Shown: positions 24,583 through 33,682, counted from the first letter of the stretch. The stretch: 64,000 bases of DNA from Sulfuricella sp035530375 (GCA_035530375.1 DATKUY010000038.1:43172-107171), one strand, 5' to 3'. A program made the numbers and translations. The notes: a model not told the origin generated them from the letters alone.

Positions 24583-24909
24583 ATGAGCGAGCATATTTAC
24601 TACGTCACCGACGACACCTTCGAACAGGAAGTCCTGCAATCCCCATTGCCCGTGCTGGTCGATTACTGGGCGGACTGGTGCGGCCCGTGCAAAATGATTG
24701 CACCGGTACTCGACGAAGTGGCGCAGGAATACGCCGGACGCCTCAAGATCGCCAAGCTCAACATCGACGAAAACCAGGCCACGCCGCCGAAATACGGCAT
24801 CCGTGGCATCCCGACCCTGATGATTTTCAAGAACGGCAACATCGAGGCGACCAAAGTCGGCGCCCTGTCCAAATCGCAACTGACCGCATTTATTGACAGC
24901 AACATATAA
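24583..24909 (+). CDS. trxA: Thioredoxin 1
   Basis: The 108-residue protein has DYWADWCGPCKMIAPVLDEV with the WCGPC active site (Cys33, Cys36), then KLNIDENQATPPKYGIRGIP with the cis-proline, and TLMIFKNG. The start is ATG 24583, with a GAGC-like ribosome site upstream. It reduces protein disulfides in the cytoplasm using thioredoxin reductase. The next gene is rho. The trxA-rho order is conserved in many betaproteobacteria and E. coli. Confidence 0.97.
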   Translation: MSEHIYYVTDDTFEQEVLQSPLPVLVDYWADWCGPCKMIAPVLDEVAQEYAGRLKIAKLNIDENQATPPKYGIRGIPTLMIFKNGNIEATKVGALSKSQLTAFIDSNI

Positions 24910-24919
24910 AGCCATTAAC

Positions 24920-24957
24920 CTTGCGCCTGACCTGCCCTTTCTGGGCTCAGGCGCAAG
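24920..24957. terminator. Long hairpin between trxA and rho
   Basis: CTTGCGCCTGA at 24920-24930 pairs perfectly with TCAGGCGCAAG at 24947-24957, and an inner GCCC/GGGC extends the stem. No U-run follows, so it is a weak or non-classical terminator. It may instead protect the trxA mRNA end or serve the rho leader. Confidence 0.5.
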
Positions 24958-25039
24958 TTAGTTCCCGCCGCACTCTTTCCAGATTTACATTCTCATTGAT
25001 TTACATTCTCATTCTCTTGATTCACTCGACCATACCGCC

Positions 25040-26299
25040 ATGCGCTTATCCGATTTAAAACATCTCCCCGTCACCGAACTCGTCGAAATGGCGATCACCA
25101 ACGAAATTGAGGGCGCCAGCCGCCTGCGCAAGCAGGACCTGATTTTTGCCTTGCTGAAGAACCAGGCCAAACGAGGCGAAAGCATCTATGGTGAAGGCAC
25201 GTTGGAAGTCTTGCCGGACGGCTTCGGCTTCCTGCGTTCGCCCGATACTTCCTACCTGGCAGGGCCGGACGACATTTACGTCAGCCCCTCGCAGATCCGC
25301 CGCTTCAACCTGCATACCGGCGACTCCATCGAGGGTGAAATCCGCACCCCCAAGGAGGGCGAGCGTTATTTCGCGCTGGTCAAGGTGGACAAGGTCAACG
25401 GCGAACCGCCGGAAAACTCCAAGCACAAGATCCTGTTCGAGAACCTGACGCCGCTGTTCCCGAACCAGCCGCTGATTCTGGAACGCGACATCAAGGCTGA
25501 AGAAAACATCACCGGCCGCGTCATCGACATGGTCGCGCCAATCGGCAAGGGCCAACGCGGCCTGCTGGTGGCCTCGCCGAAATCCGGCAAGACCGTGATG
25601 CTCCAGCATATCGCCCACGCCATCACCGCCAACCATCCTGAAGTCATCCTGATCGTTCTGCTGATCGACGAGCGGCCGGAAGAAGTGACGGAAATGACGC
25701 GCACGGTGCGCGGCGAAGTGGTCGCCTCGACTTTCGACGAGCCCGCCACGCGCCATGTCCAGGTCGCCGAAATGGTGCTGGAAAAAGCCAAGCGCCTGGT
25801 CGAGCACAAAAAGGATGTGGTGATCCTGCTCGATTCGATTACCCGCCTGGCACGCGCCTACAACACCGTGGTACCTGCTTCCGGCAAGGTGCTCACCGGC
25901 GGCGTGGACGCCAACGCCCTGCAGCGCCCCAAGCGCTTCTTCGGTGCGGCGCGCAATATCGAGGAAGGCGGTTCGCTGACCATCATCGCTACTGCGCTGG
26001 TGGATACCGGATCGCGCATGGACGATGTAATCTACGAGGAATTCAAGGGCACCGGTAACATGGAAATCCACATGGATCGCAAGATGGCGGAGAAACGCCT
26101 ATACCCGGCGATCAACGTCAACCGTTCCGGCACGCGCAAGGAAGAACTGCTGATCAAGCCCGACATCCTGCAAAAGATCTGGGTACTGCGTAAATTGCTG
26201 TACCCGATGGACGATCTGGAAGCGATGGAGTTTCTCCTCGACAAGGTCAGGGCAACCAAGAACAACGCCGATTTCTTCGACTCCATGCGTCGAGGGTAA
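25040..26299 (+). CDS. rho: Transcription termination factor Rho
   Basis: The 419-residue protein has the usual Rho layout: an N-terminal helical part (LPVTELVEMAITNEIEGASR), the cold-shock-like RNA-binding fold (GEGTLEVLPDGFGFLRSPDT, DIYVSPSQIRRFNLHTGD) and a RecA-like ATPase with SPKSGKTVMLQHIA, LLIDERPEEVTEM, LLDSITRLARAYN and GSLTIIATALVDTGSRMDD. It is a ring ATPase that ends transcription at unstructured C-rich transcripts. Length and motifs are typical, with no insertion. Rho usually regulates its own leader; the hairpin after trxA lies within the 130-base gap. Confidence 0.98.
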   Translation: MRLSDLKHLPVTELVEMAITNEIEGASRLRKQDLIFALLKNQAKRGESIYGEGTLEVLPDGFGFLRSPDTSYLAGPDDIYVSPSQIRRFNLHTGDSIEGEIRTPKEGERYFALVKVDKVNGEPPENSKHKILFENLTPLFPNQPLILERDIKAEENITGRVIDMVAPIGKGQRGLLVASPKSGKTVMLQHIAHAITANHPEVILIVLLIDERPEEVTEMTRTVRGEVVASTFDEPATRHVQVAEMVLEKAKRLVEHKKDVVILLDSITRLARAYNTVVPASGKVLTGGVDANALQRPKRFFGAARNIEEGGSLTIIATALVDTGSRMDDVIYEEFKGTGNMEIHMDRKMAEKRLYPAINVNRSGTRKEELLIKPDILQKIWVLRKLLYPMDDLEAMEFLLDKVRATKNNADFFDSMRRG

Positions 26300-26394
26300 A
26301 CGGACTTGATAACAAGCGATTTTTAAGGGATAATTCCGGTTTTTAAGAATTGGGCTCCCAAAAGCCGCCAGATTCCCCCCGAGGACTTTAAGCC

Positions 26395-26598
26395 ATGAAA
26401 CCGGAAATTCATCCTGATTACGCCGAAATCGATGTAACCTGCAGCTGCGGCACCAAGTTCAAGACCCGCTCTACCATGAGCAAAGCACTGAACATCGAAG
26501 TCTGCTCAATGTGCCACCCGTTCTACACCGGCAAACAAAAAACCATAGACACCGCCGGCCGCGTCGAGAAATTCCGTCAGAAATACGGCATGAAGTAA
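26395..26598 (+). CDS. rpmE: 50S ribosomal protein L31 (zinc-binding form)
   Basis: The 67-residue protein begins MKPEIHPDYAEIDVTCSCGT and keeps the zinc-ligand cysteines in TCSCG and CSMCHPFYTGKQK, so it is the Zn-containing C+ type. It ends VEKFRQKYGMK, as in L31 generally. It follows rho by 95 bases and is closed by a clear intrinsic terminator, so it is probably its own transcription unit. Confidence 0.97.
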   Translation: MKPEIHPDYAEIDVTCSCGTKFKTRSTMSKALNIEVCSMCHPFYTGKQKTIDTAGRVEKFRQKYGMK

Positions 26599-26621
26599 TC
26601 TTGACACATCGCAGTGACATC

Positions 26622-26647
26622 AAAGGCAGCTTGAGGCTGCCTTTTTT
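26622..26647 (+). terminator. Intrinsic terminator of rpmE
   Basis: AAAGGCAGC, loop TTGAG and GCTGCCTTT form a 9-bp stem running into a six-T tract, the classic rho-independent form, 23 bases after the rpmE stop codon. Confidence 0.9.
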
Positions 26648-26662
26648 GTTTATGTACACTAG

Positions 26663-26717
26663 CCCGTATGTTTCATGAATTCGCGCGATGATCGCGCGAA
26701 TTCATGAAACATACGGG
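26663..26717. repeat. 55-base near-perfect palindrome upstream of M48 protease gene
   Basis: Twenty-seven bases beginning CCCGTATGTTTCATGAATTC are followed by a single G (26690) and then their exact reverse complement. The last base is 24 bases before the protease ATG. No T-run follows, so it is not a normal terminator. As RNA it would form a long hairpin in the leader; as DNA it could extrude a cruciform. Confidence 0.9.
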
Positions 26718-26741
26718 TTGGTTGGTTTAAAATACTCCGCC

Positions 26742-28196
26742 ATGAAACTCTCTCGCGCTTTCAGATTGGTTGTCGGCCTGCTCTGCCTGGCCCTGCTGGC
26801 CAACTGCGCGGTCAACCCGGTTACCGGGCGGCAAAACTTCGTCACGATGTCCGAAAGCGACGAGATCCGCACCGGCAAGCAGGCCGATGCGGACGTTCGC
26901 AAGGAATACGGGGTATATGACAACCCGGCGCTACAACGCTATGTCAACGATATCGGGCAACGCCTCGCACGCAAAAGCCACCGCGCCAACCTGGAATACC
27001 ACTTCACCATCGTCGACAGCCCGGAAATCAACGCCTTCGCATTACCCGGCGGCTATATCTATATCACCCGCGGCATCATGGCTTACCTCAGTTCAGAGGC
27101 CGAACTGGCCGCTGTGCTGGGGCATGAAATCGGCCATGTCACCGCGCGTCACGCCGTGCGACAACAAAGTGCGTCAATGGCCGCCGGCATCGGCATAGCG
27201 CTGGGCTCGATTCTGGTGCCGGATTTGCGCTCGCAGGGCGCGCAGGATCTGCTCAACCAATTCGGCAATGCACTGATATCCGGTTACGGGCGCGATCACG
27301 AACTGGAGGCTGACCGCCTGGGCGCGGAATATCTGGCGCGCGCGGGCTACGATCCGCAGGCGATGGTGAAGGTGATCGGTATCCTGAAAAACCAGGAATT
27401 GTTCGACGCCCAGATCGCCCGTGAGGAGGGCCGCGAACCGATGCACTACCACGGCCTGTTCGCCACCCACCCGGACAACGATACCAGGCTCAAGGAGGTG
27501 GTCAGCGAAGCTGACCGCCTGGCTCAGCCCGGAGCCGACGATCACCAGGCCGCCTACCTGGCACAGATCAACGGGCTGGTTTTCGGCGACAGCCCAAGCC
27601 AGGGCATCGCTCGCGGCAACCGGTTCCTGCACGGGGAGTTGGGCTTCGCGCTGGATTTCCCTCCTGGCTGGAAGATCAAGAACCAGCCCGACAAGGTCGT
27701 TGCGTCAAGCCCAGGTAATGATGCGCTGATCGAACTGCAAATGGCCGGTCCGGCGCGCGGCGCCCCAGCGGATTTCCTGCGCCGCAATATCCGGCTGGAC
27801 GCCGGCAGCGAACTGGACACCTCTCCGATCAACGGTCTGCCCGCCGCCGTCATCAGCGGCACCCGCCAAGGCAAGCCGATCAGGGCCGGCGCCGTTTACC
27901 TCAAGGAAAAAACTTTCGTTTTGGCCGCCACTGCGAAATCCCCCGCCATTTACAACCGCTACCGGGAATCCATGTCCGCCACGATTACCAGTTTTCACGT
28001 CCTGCAGGATACCGAGCGCAAACTGGCAAAGCCCATGCTTGTCCGCACCCGCCCCGCCAAAAAAGGGGAAACCTTCGCCAATCTGGCGCTCCTGACCCCC
28101 CTCGGCAAAAATGCCGATGGCTACCTGCGCCTGATGAACCACGCCTACCCCACTGGCGAACTGCGGCCAGGGCAATTACTTAAAACAATAGAATAA
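26742..28196 (+). CDS. M48-family zinc metalloprotease lipoprotein (BepA/LoiP-like) with C-terminal extension
   Basis: The 484-residue protein starts at ATG 26742. A lipoprotein signal ends LLCLALLANCAVNP (lipobox LANC). The M48 core has NAFALPGGYIYITRGIM, the zinc site LGHEIGHVTARHA and the distal Glu in DHELEADRLGAEYL. Downstream segments include GLFATHPDNDTRLKEV. The last 150 residues form a separate domain ending TPLGKNADGYLRLMNH and GELRPGQLLKTIE, LysM-like in style, rather than the TPR region of BepA. It should act in outer-membrane protein quality control. It begins an apparent unit with the glycosyltransferase and mobA genes. Confidence 0.9.
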   Translation: MKLSRAFRLVVGLLCLALLANCAVNPVTGRQNFVTMSESDEIRTGKQADADVRKEYGVYDNPALQRYVNDIGQRLARKSHRANLEYHFTIVDSPEINAFALPGGYIYITRGIMAYLSSEAELAAVLGHEIGHVTARHAVRQQSASMAAGIGIALGSILVPDLRSQGAQDLLNQFGNALISGYGRDHELEADRLGAEYLARAGYDPQAMVKVIGILKNQELFDAQIAREEGREPMHYHGLFATHPDNDTRLKEVVSEADRLAQPGADDHQAAYLAQINGLVFGDSPSQGIARGNRFLHGELGFALDFPPGWKIKNQPDKVVASSPGNDALIELQMAGPARGAPADFLRRNIRLDAGSELDTSPINGLPAAVISGTRQGKPIRAGAVYLKEKTFVLAATAKSPAIYNRYRESMSATITSFHVLQDTERKLAKPMLVRTRPAKKGETFANLALLTPLGKNADGYLRLMNHAYPTGELRPGQLLKTIE

Positions 28197-28208
28197 AGCC
28201 ATTACTCC

Positions 28209-29861
28209 ATGAATCAACCCACAACCCACAGCTTCTCCGGCAACCGCTCGACCTTGTTAATGCTGGCGGCGCTTTGCCTTGCCTGGATAGTCCCCGGCCT
28301 GATCGGCCATGAGCCATGGAAACCCGACGAAGCTTACAGCTTCGGGCTGGTTTACCATATCCTGCGGAGCGGCGATTGGATCGTGCCGACATTGGGCGGC
28401 GAACCGTTCATGGAAAAACCGCCTTTGTACTACATCAGCGCGGCATTATTCGGAAAAATGTTTTCACCCCTGCTTCCGCCGCAAGATGCAGCGCGCCTGG
28501 CCACCGGATTTTTCATGGCGCTCACGCTGCTGTTCACCGGTATCACAGGCAGGGCGCTATGGGGAAAAGGCCATGGACGCCTCACCGTGCTGATTCTGAT
28601 CGGCTGCCTCGGACTGCTGATCCGCGGTCATGAAATGATCACCGACATTGCGCTACTGACCGGCTTCGCCGTGGCTATCTACGGATTCGCCCTGAGCCGA
28701 CGGAGCGCCCTGCTGGCGGGCTTCTGGCTCGGCACCGGCACCGGCATCGGGTTCATGTCCAAGGGGTTGCTGGCGCCGGGAATAATCGGAATGACAGCCC
28801 TGTTGCTGCCGATCCTGTTCCGCAGTTGGCGCAGCAGGAGTTATGCCTCCTGCCTGGCTGTCGCGTTTTTCGCGATCATGCCCTGGCTTGTCGTCTGGCC
28901 CACCCTCCTCTATCTGCGCTCACCGGACCTTTTCATGAAATGGTTCTGGATCAACAATCTGGGACGATTCTTCGGCTTCGCCCATCTCGGCCCCGGCAAC
29001 GGCCACTGGCATTATTTCGAAATCCTGCCCTGGTTCGCCTGGCCGGCACTGCCGATCGGGCTGTGGACATTGTGGCACGGCGGACGCGCCGGCCTGAAGC
29101 GCCCCGAAATCCAACTTTCTCTCACCCTCTTTCTGGTCATGCTGGCGGTGCTGAGTGCAGCTTCCGACGCGCGCGAGGTGTATGCCCTGCCGATGCTGCT
29201 GCCGCTTTCCCTGCTCGCCGCACCGGGTGTCGCCAGCCTGCGGCGTGGTGCGGCCAGCGCGCTGAACTGGTTCAGCATCATGACCTTCGGCTTCTTTGCC
29301 GGACTGTTCTGGTTCTTCTGGTTCGCCCTGGTCAGCGGCCACCCCGCAGCCCGGGCCGAGCACCTGCGAGAATTGCAGCCCGGCTACACCCCGACCTTCG
29401 AACCGCTGCATTTCGCAATCGCCCTGCTCGCGACCATCGCCTGGCTAATCATCGTGTTCCGGGTAAAATCCCTGCCCCGCAACCCACGCACGGTGATCAA
29501 CTGGGCCGCCGGCATCACCCTGGTTTGGATCATGATCATGACGCTTTGGCTGCCCTGGCTCGATGCGGGAAAAAGCTACCGCGCCATGATCGCCTCTCTG
29601 CAGCGGTCGCTGCCTGCCCAGCACAAGTGCATCTCCAGCAGCAGCCTGGGCGAGCCGCAACGCGCCTTGCTGGAGTACTACGCCGGCATCGTCACCCGGC
29701 GCACTGAAGTTTACGAGGGCATCGAATGTGATTTACTGCTGGCTCAAGGCAATGCCAATGATCCGGATACTCTTCCCGGCCCGGAATGGCGAAAGATTTG
29801 GGAGGGCAACCGGCCCGGAGACAAATCGGAGCGCTACCGCCTGTTCCAGCGCACGCCTTAA
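28209..29861 (+). CDS. ArnT/PMT-like membrane glycosyltransferase (GT83 family)
   Basis: The 550-residue protein has about 11-12 hydrophobic helices. The N-terminal loop contains HEPWKPDEA (catalytic Asp-Glu of ArnT/PMT enzymes) and GEPFMEKPPLYY, both family hallmarks. Such enzymes use undecaprenyl-linked sugars to modify lipid A or other periplasmic acceptors. The acceptor and sugar cannot be told from sequence, and no other arn genes are nearby. It starts 12 bases after the M48 protease gene and is followed by mobA. Confidence 0.85.
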   Translation: MNQPTTHSFSGNRSTLLMLAALCLAWIVPGLIGHEPWKPDEAYSFGLVYHILRSGDWIVPTLGGEPFMEKPPLYYISAALFGKMFSPLLPPQDAARLATGFFMALTLLFTGITGRALWGKGHGRLTVLILIGCLGLLIRGHEMITDIALLTGFAVAIYGFALSRRSALLAGFWLGTGTGIGFMSKGLLAPGIIGMTALLLPILFRSWRSRSYASCLAVAFFAIMPWLVVWPTLLYLRSPDLFMKWFWINNLGRFFGFAHLGPGNGHWHYFEILPWFAWPALPIGLWTLWHGGRAGLKRPEIQLSLTLFLVMLAVLSAASDAREVYALPMLLPLSLLAAPGVASLRRGAASALNWFSIMTFGFFAGLFWFFWFALVSGHPAARAEHLRELQPGYTPTFEPLHFAIALLATIAWLIIVFRVKSLPRNPRTVINWAAGITLVWIMIMTLWLPWLDAGKSYRAMIASLQRSLPAQHKCISSSSLGEPQRALLEYYAGIVTRRTEVYEGIECDLLLAQGNANDPDTLPGPEWRKIWEGNRPGDKSERYRLFQRTP

Positions 29862-29886
29862 TCAACAGATCGAGAGTTAACCTCGC

Positions 29887-30486
29887 ATGACGACCGGACA
29901 ACCCAAAATCTCCGCTGTCATCCTGGCAGGCGGCCAAGCCCGGCGCATGGGCGGTACCGACAAGGGGCTGACGCTTCTGGGAGGCCGCCCCCTGATCGCA
30001 TGGGTGCTGGAATGCATCGCACCGCAGGTAGACGAACTGTTCATCAGTGCCAACCGCAATCTCGACCAATACCGCCAATTCGGCCGACCGGTGCTGACGG
30101 ATATCTCGCCGGATTTCCAGGGGCCTCTCGCCGGACTATGCCGCGCCATGGCCGAAGCGACTCACCCGCTGATTCTGTGCGCGCCGTGCGACACTCCATT
30201 TCTGCCCCACGATCTGGTCGGACGATTGGCAAACGCGCTTGATGAAAGCGGCGCGGATATTGCCCTACCTGTTTGCGGCGGACAGATCCATCGCGCAGCC
30301 TGTTTGTGCCACCGCAACCTTCTGTCCGGCCTGGTGCATTTCATCGGCCAGGGTGGCCGCCGAGTCGGCGAATGGCAAGCTGGGCTTCGCCGTATCGAGG
30401 TGCCATTCGAGGATGAACACGCATTTCTCAACCTCAATACCGTGGATGAACTGGCCGCCAGCGAAAAACGAATCAATGCCGGGTAG
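29887..30486 (+). CDS. mobA: Molybdenum cofactor guanylyltransferase
   Basis: The 199-residue protein has the nucleotidyltransferase signature LAGGQARRMGGTDKGLTLLG, then ADDPF-equivalent CAPCDTPFLPHDLV and the C-terminal FLNLNTVDEL. MobA transfers GMP to Mo-molybdopterin, giving the MGD cofactor used by DMSO-reductase-family enzymes such as nitrate reductase or formate dehydrogenase. No such enzyme is in this window. The gene lies 25 bases after the glycosyltransferase and may share its transcript. Confidence 0.95.
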   Translation: MTTGQPKISAVILAGGQARRMGGTDKGLTLLGGRPLIAWVLECIAPQVDELFISANRNLDQYRQFGRPVLTDISPDFQGPLAGLCRAMAEATHPLILCAPCDTPFLPHDLVGRLANALDESGADIALPVCGGQIHRAACLCHRNLLSGLVHFIGQGGRRVGEWQAGLRRIEVPFEDEHAFLNLNTVDELAASEKRINAG

Positions 30487-30556
30487 AACGGGTGGGCAAC
30501 CGTCTTTAGAAGGGTCCTTTACTTGTTAAAAATGATCCTCCGCACGCGCATAGAAA

Positions 30557-30586
30557 TAAAAAAAACCCGACAGGAAATTTGCCGGG
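30557..30586 (-). terminator. Intrinsic terminator of the PBP7-type peptidase gene
   Basis: Read leftward, CCCGGCA, a seven-base loop and TGTCGGG form a stem with one G-T pair, followed by an uninterrupted T-run (A-run on the plus strand at 30557-30565). It sits 45 bases past the peptidase stop codon. Confidence 0.8.
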
Positions 30587-30631
30587 CTTTCTGGGGATAC
30601 GACGCATCCCATGATATTTATGAGAGGCCCT

Positions 30632-31624
30632 CTAGCTATCCGATGCGGAGTTGGCCGCCACGACGGTTTTCCATCCCTTTTTTGGCGTATTGAACATGGC
30701 CGCGCGAAGCTTGGCGCCACGGCTGCTTTCCATCCATTTCTTGATGCGCTGGGCATCACCGATACGCGACTGCTTGCCCCAGGAATCAAGCAACACGATA
30801 ATCATCGGCTGATTGGCGATGCTTGCCTGCATCACCAGACAATGCCCCGCCTCGTTGATAAACCCGGTTTTGGAAAGTCCGATATCCCAAGCCTTGTTTC
30901 GCACCAGCATGTTGGTATTTTTGAATTGCATACGCAATGATTTGCCCCGCATCGCCACATCATAGGAACCCGTGGTGGTGATATCGCGGATCAGGGGATA
31001 ACTGTATGCAGCGTTCACCATTTTCACCAGGTCCTGGGCGGTCGAGGTGTTGTCGCAGTTGAGGCCGGTGGAATCCACGAAGTGGGTATGCTTCATGTTG
31101 AGGCTGTCTGCCTTGCGGTTCATGGCGGCGACAAAGGCAGGGAATCCGCCCGGATAAGCATGGGCCAAGGCGGCGGCGGCGCGATTTTCAGAAGACATCA
31201 GAGCCAGTTGCAGAGCCAGACGGCGGCTGAGCGTCACGCCAACCTTGAGTCTGGAATGTGTACCTTTCAGCGAGTCCCTGTCTTCGCTACTGATGGAAAT
31301 TTTTTCGTCAAGGGGCAGTTGTGCATCCAGCACCACCATCGCCATCATCAGCTTGGTGATGGAAGCAATTGGCGTGCGCACATCGGTATTCTTGCCAAGC
31401 AGCGTGCGACCGGTCTTCTGGTCCACCACCATTGCCGACGACGAACGCAGGTTAAGACCGGAATGACGAAAGACGGCAGGCGTGTCGCTATTTTCCGGCT
31501 GCGGCTCGGACGGAGACACAATACCCGTAGTCGGTTCAGTCTGGCCTTGCACCGTGCCAGTTTCGCCAGCCATGGCTACGGATGCCGCCAGCAATGCGCA
31601 CCCTGCTATCCAGTTTAACTGCAT
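30632..31624 (-). CDS. pbpG: D-alanyl-D-alanine endopeptidase (PBP7/PbpG-like, S11 family)
   Basis: The 330-residue protein starts at ATG 31624, behind a GGGAGGGA ribosome site. A signal peptide (to about residue 19, VAMAG) precedes a low-complexity linker and the S11 domain. The active-site triads are Ser88-x-x-Lys91 (ASITKLM), Ser145-Glu-Asn147 (SSENRA) and KTG in LSKTGFIN. It should trim or cut peptidoglycan crosslinks in the periplasm. It is a single gene facing mobA, with its own terminator. Confidence 0.9.
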   Translation of the reverse strand: MQLNWIAGCALLAASVAMAGETGTVQGQTEPTTGIVSPSEPQPENSDTPAVFRHSGLNLRSSSAMVVDQKTGRTLLGKNTDVRTPIASITKLMMAMVVLDAQLPLDEKISISSEDRDSLKGTHSRLKVGVTLSRRLALQLALMSSENRAAAALAHAYPGGFPAFVAAMNRKADSLNMKHTHFVDSTGLNCDNTSTAQDLVKMVNAAYSYPLIRDITTTGSYDVAMRGKSLRMQFKNTNMLVRNKAWDIGLSKTGFINEAGHCLVMQASIANQPMIIVLLDSWGKQSRIGDAQRIKKWMESSRGAKLRAAMFNTPKKGWKTVVAANSASDS

Positions 31625-31802
31625 GTTCCCTCCCCAAGGCCAAGACTCAAAGCTCTGCTGGCAAAAAGTGTATACCATGTTACCAGCGAATGTAAAACCA
31701 TTTTCTAGATATATCGGCTTATCGCCATAATTTATTTAGGTAAATTTAAAAAAATATTCCCAAAAAAACCTGAAGCCATAAATCATTCATGATATCCGGG
31801 GC

Positions 31803-33053
31803 CTATTTCATCCGCGCCACCATCTCCCGACCAAAGGCCGAACAGGAAACCTGGGTTGCACCTTCCATCAATCTGGCGAAATCATAGGTCACATTTTTCG
31901 CCAGGATCGCCCGCTCCATCGACTTGACGATCAGATCCGCCGCTTCGAGCCATCCCATGTAGCGCAACATCATTTCCGCAGACAGGATGATCGAACCGGG
32001 ATTGACATAATCCTTGCCGGCATACTTCGGCGCAGTGCCGTGAGTCGCCTCGAACATCGCCACATTATCGGAAAGGTTGGCGCCCGGCGCAATGCCGATA
32101 CCACCAACCTGAGCCGCCAGGGCATCGGAAATATAATCGCCGTTCAGGTTCAGGGTGGCGATTACATCGTAATCCTCGGGCCGTAAAAGAATCTGCTGCA
32201 GGAAAGCGTCGGCGATCACGTCCTTGATCACGATGCCACCGAAATTATCCGCCAGTTTCATCCATGGCCCGCCGTCCAGCAGCTCGGCGCCGAATTCGCG
32301 CCGGGCCAGCTCATAGCCCCACTTTTTGAAACCACCCTCGGTGAATTTCATGATGTTGCCCTTGTGTACCAACGTTACCGACCTGCGCTTATTGTCGATG
32401 GCATACTGAATGGCCTTGCGCACCAGACGCTCGGTGCCTTCAATGGATACCGGCTTGATGCCGATCGAAGAGGAGTCGGGGAAGCGGATTTTCTTCACGC
32501 CCATTTCCTGCTGCAAAAACCGGATGACTTTTTTCACTTCCGGCGAACCGGCTTCCCATTCCACGCCGGCGTAAATGTCCTCGGTGTTTTCGCGGAAGAT
32601 CACCATATCGGTCTTCTCAGGTGTTTTCACCGGACTGGGCACGCCCTGGAAATAGCGCACCGGACGCAGGCAGACATAAAGATCGAGCTGCTGGCGCAAC
32701 GCCACGTTGAGCGAGCGGATGCCGCCCGACACCGGCGTGGTCAGCGGGCCCTTGATCGACACCACATAATCCCTCAGCGCCTGGACGGTTTCCTCGGGCA
32801 GCCAGGTATCGGGGTCGTAAACCCTGGTTGCTTTCTCGCCGGCATAGATTTCCATCCAGGCAATCTTGCGCTTGCCGCCATAGGCTTGGTCCACCGCCGC
32901 ATCCACCACCTTGCGCATCACCGGAGTGATATCCACGCCCGTGCCGTCACCCTCGATAAAGGGGATAATCGGATTGACCGGAACATTCAGGGAAAAATCG
33001 GCGTTAACCGTGATTTTGCTGCCTTGGGGTGGCACTTGAAATTTTTGCGTCAT
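31803..33053 (-). CDS. icd: NADP-dependent isocitrate dehydrogenase
   Basis: The 416-residue protein has PFIEGDGTGVDITP, the substrate loop GGIRSLNVALRQQLDLYVCL with the serine that AceK phosphorylates in E. coli, RPVRYFQGVPSP, NTEDIYAGVEWEAG, the metal-binding DVIADAFLQQILLRPEDYDV and GIAPGANLSD. The length and motifs match E. coli Icd, an NADP-linked TCA-cycle enzyme. It diverges from rluE over only 33 bases. The 3' flank (31740-31800) is AT-rich with no clear terminator. Confidence 0.97.
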   Translation of the reverse strand: MTQKFQVPPQGSKITVNADFSLNVPVNPIIPFIEGDGTGVDITPVMRKVVDAAVDQAYGGKRKIAWMEIYAGEKATRVYDPDTWLPEETVQALRDYVVSIKGPLTTPVSGGIRSLNVALRQQLDLYVCLRPVRYFQGVPSPVKTPEKTDMVIFRENTEDIYAGVEWEAGSPEVKKVIRFLQQEMGVKKIRFPDSSSIGIKPVSIEGTERLVRKAIQYAIDNKRRSVTLVHKGNIMKFTEGGFKKWGYELARREFGAELLDGGPWMKLADNFGGIVIKDVIADAFLQQILLRPEDYDVIATLNLNGDYISDALAAQVGGIGIAPGANLSDNVAMFEATHGTAPKYAGKDYVNPGSIILSAEMMLRYMGWLEAADLIVKSMERAILAKNVTYDFARLMEGATQVSCSAFGREMVARMK

Positions 33054-33074
33054 GTCTACTCCGGGCCAGTCCTA

Positions 33075-33080
33075 TATAAT
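33075..33080 (+). promoter_or_regulatory. -10 element (TATAAT) just before rluE
   Basis: An exact TATAAT lies in the 33-base icd-rluE gap. Its expected start site, six or seven bases downstream, coincides with the rluE ATG at 33087, so the transcript could be leaderless. The -35 region is not a good match. Confidence 0.4.
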
Positions 33081-33086
33081 ATTTCC

Positions 33087-33629
33087 ATGAGCCGCCTAAT
33101 CCTGTTCAACAAGCCTTTTGGCGTCATCACCCAATTCAGCAGCGACGGCAAGCATGCCACGCTGAAAGACTTTATACCGCTGCCCGGCGTCTATCCGGCG
33201 GGGCGCCTAGATACCGACAGCGAAGGGTTGCTTATTTTAACCGATGACGGGCCTTTGCAACACCGCATTAGCGATCCTCGCCATAAGCTGCCCAAAACCT
33301 ACTGGGTACAGGTGGAAGGAATTCCTGATGAAGCCGCACTGGAACGACTCAGGCACGGCGTCGACCTGAACGATTTCGTCACCCGCCCGGCCCAGGCGCG
33401 CGTCATCGACGAACCCGACGAGCTGTGGCCACGCACACCGCCGATCCGCTTCCGCAAAAACATCCCCACCAGCTGGATTGAGCTGGTTATCCAGGAAGGC
33501 AAGAACCGTCAGGTACGCCGCATGACCGCAAAAATCGGCATGCCCACCCTGCGCCTGATCCGCTGGCGCATTGGCGACTGGGATCTTGATGGCTTGGCAC
33601 CGGGAGAGTGGCGGGAAATTAATGTTTGA
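33087..33629 (+). CDS. rluE: 23S rRNA pseudouridine synthase (RluE type)
   Basis: The 180-residue protein has NKPFGVITQFS, the catalytic PAGRLDTDSEGLLILTDDG with its aspartate, KTYWVQVEG and EGKNRQVRRMTAKIGMPTLR, the signature of the RsuA/RluB/RluE family. With no N-terminal S4 domain it is the short RluE form, which modifies U2457 of 23S rRNA in E. coli. The start ATG 33087 is chosen because it begins the conserved MSRLILFNKPFG segment; a longer in-frame reading overlaps icd on the other strand. Confidence 0.92.
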   Translation: MSRLILFNKPFGVITQFSSDGKHATLKDFIPLPGVYPAGRLDTDSEGLLILTDDGPLQHRISDPRHKLPKTYWVQVEGIPDEAALERLRHGVDLNDFVTRPAQARVIDEPDELWPRTPPIRFRKNIPTSWIELVIQEGKNRQVRRMTAKIGMPTLRLIRWRIGDWDLDGLAPGEWREINV

Positions 33630-33682
33630 AAATAACTTCAGCAAGGCTGTCAACCGGGCCAACAATCAGTCGTTATTGGATG

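Noticed and set aside
24920..24957. trxA-rho hairpin as a riboswitch
   Set aside because: It is a simple long stem with no conserved core or junction, so at most a terminator-like or mRNA-end structure.
32364..33086. Upstream extension of the rluE frame into icd
   Set aside because: It would overlap the icd gene on the other strand by over 600 bases, and the RluE family starts at MSRLILFNKPFG.
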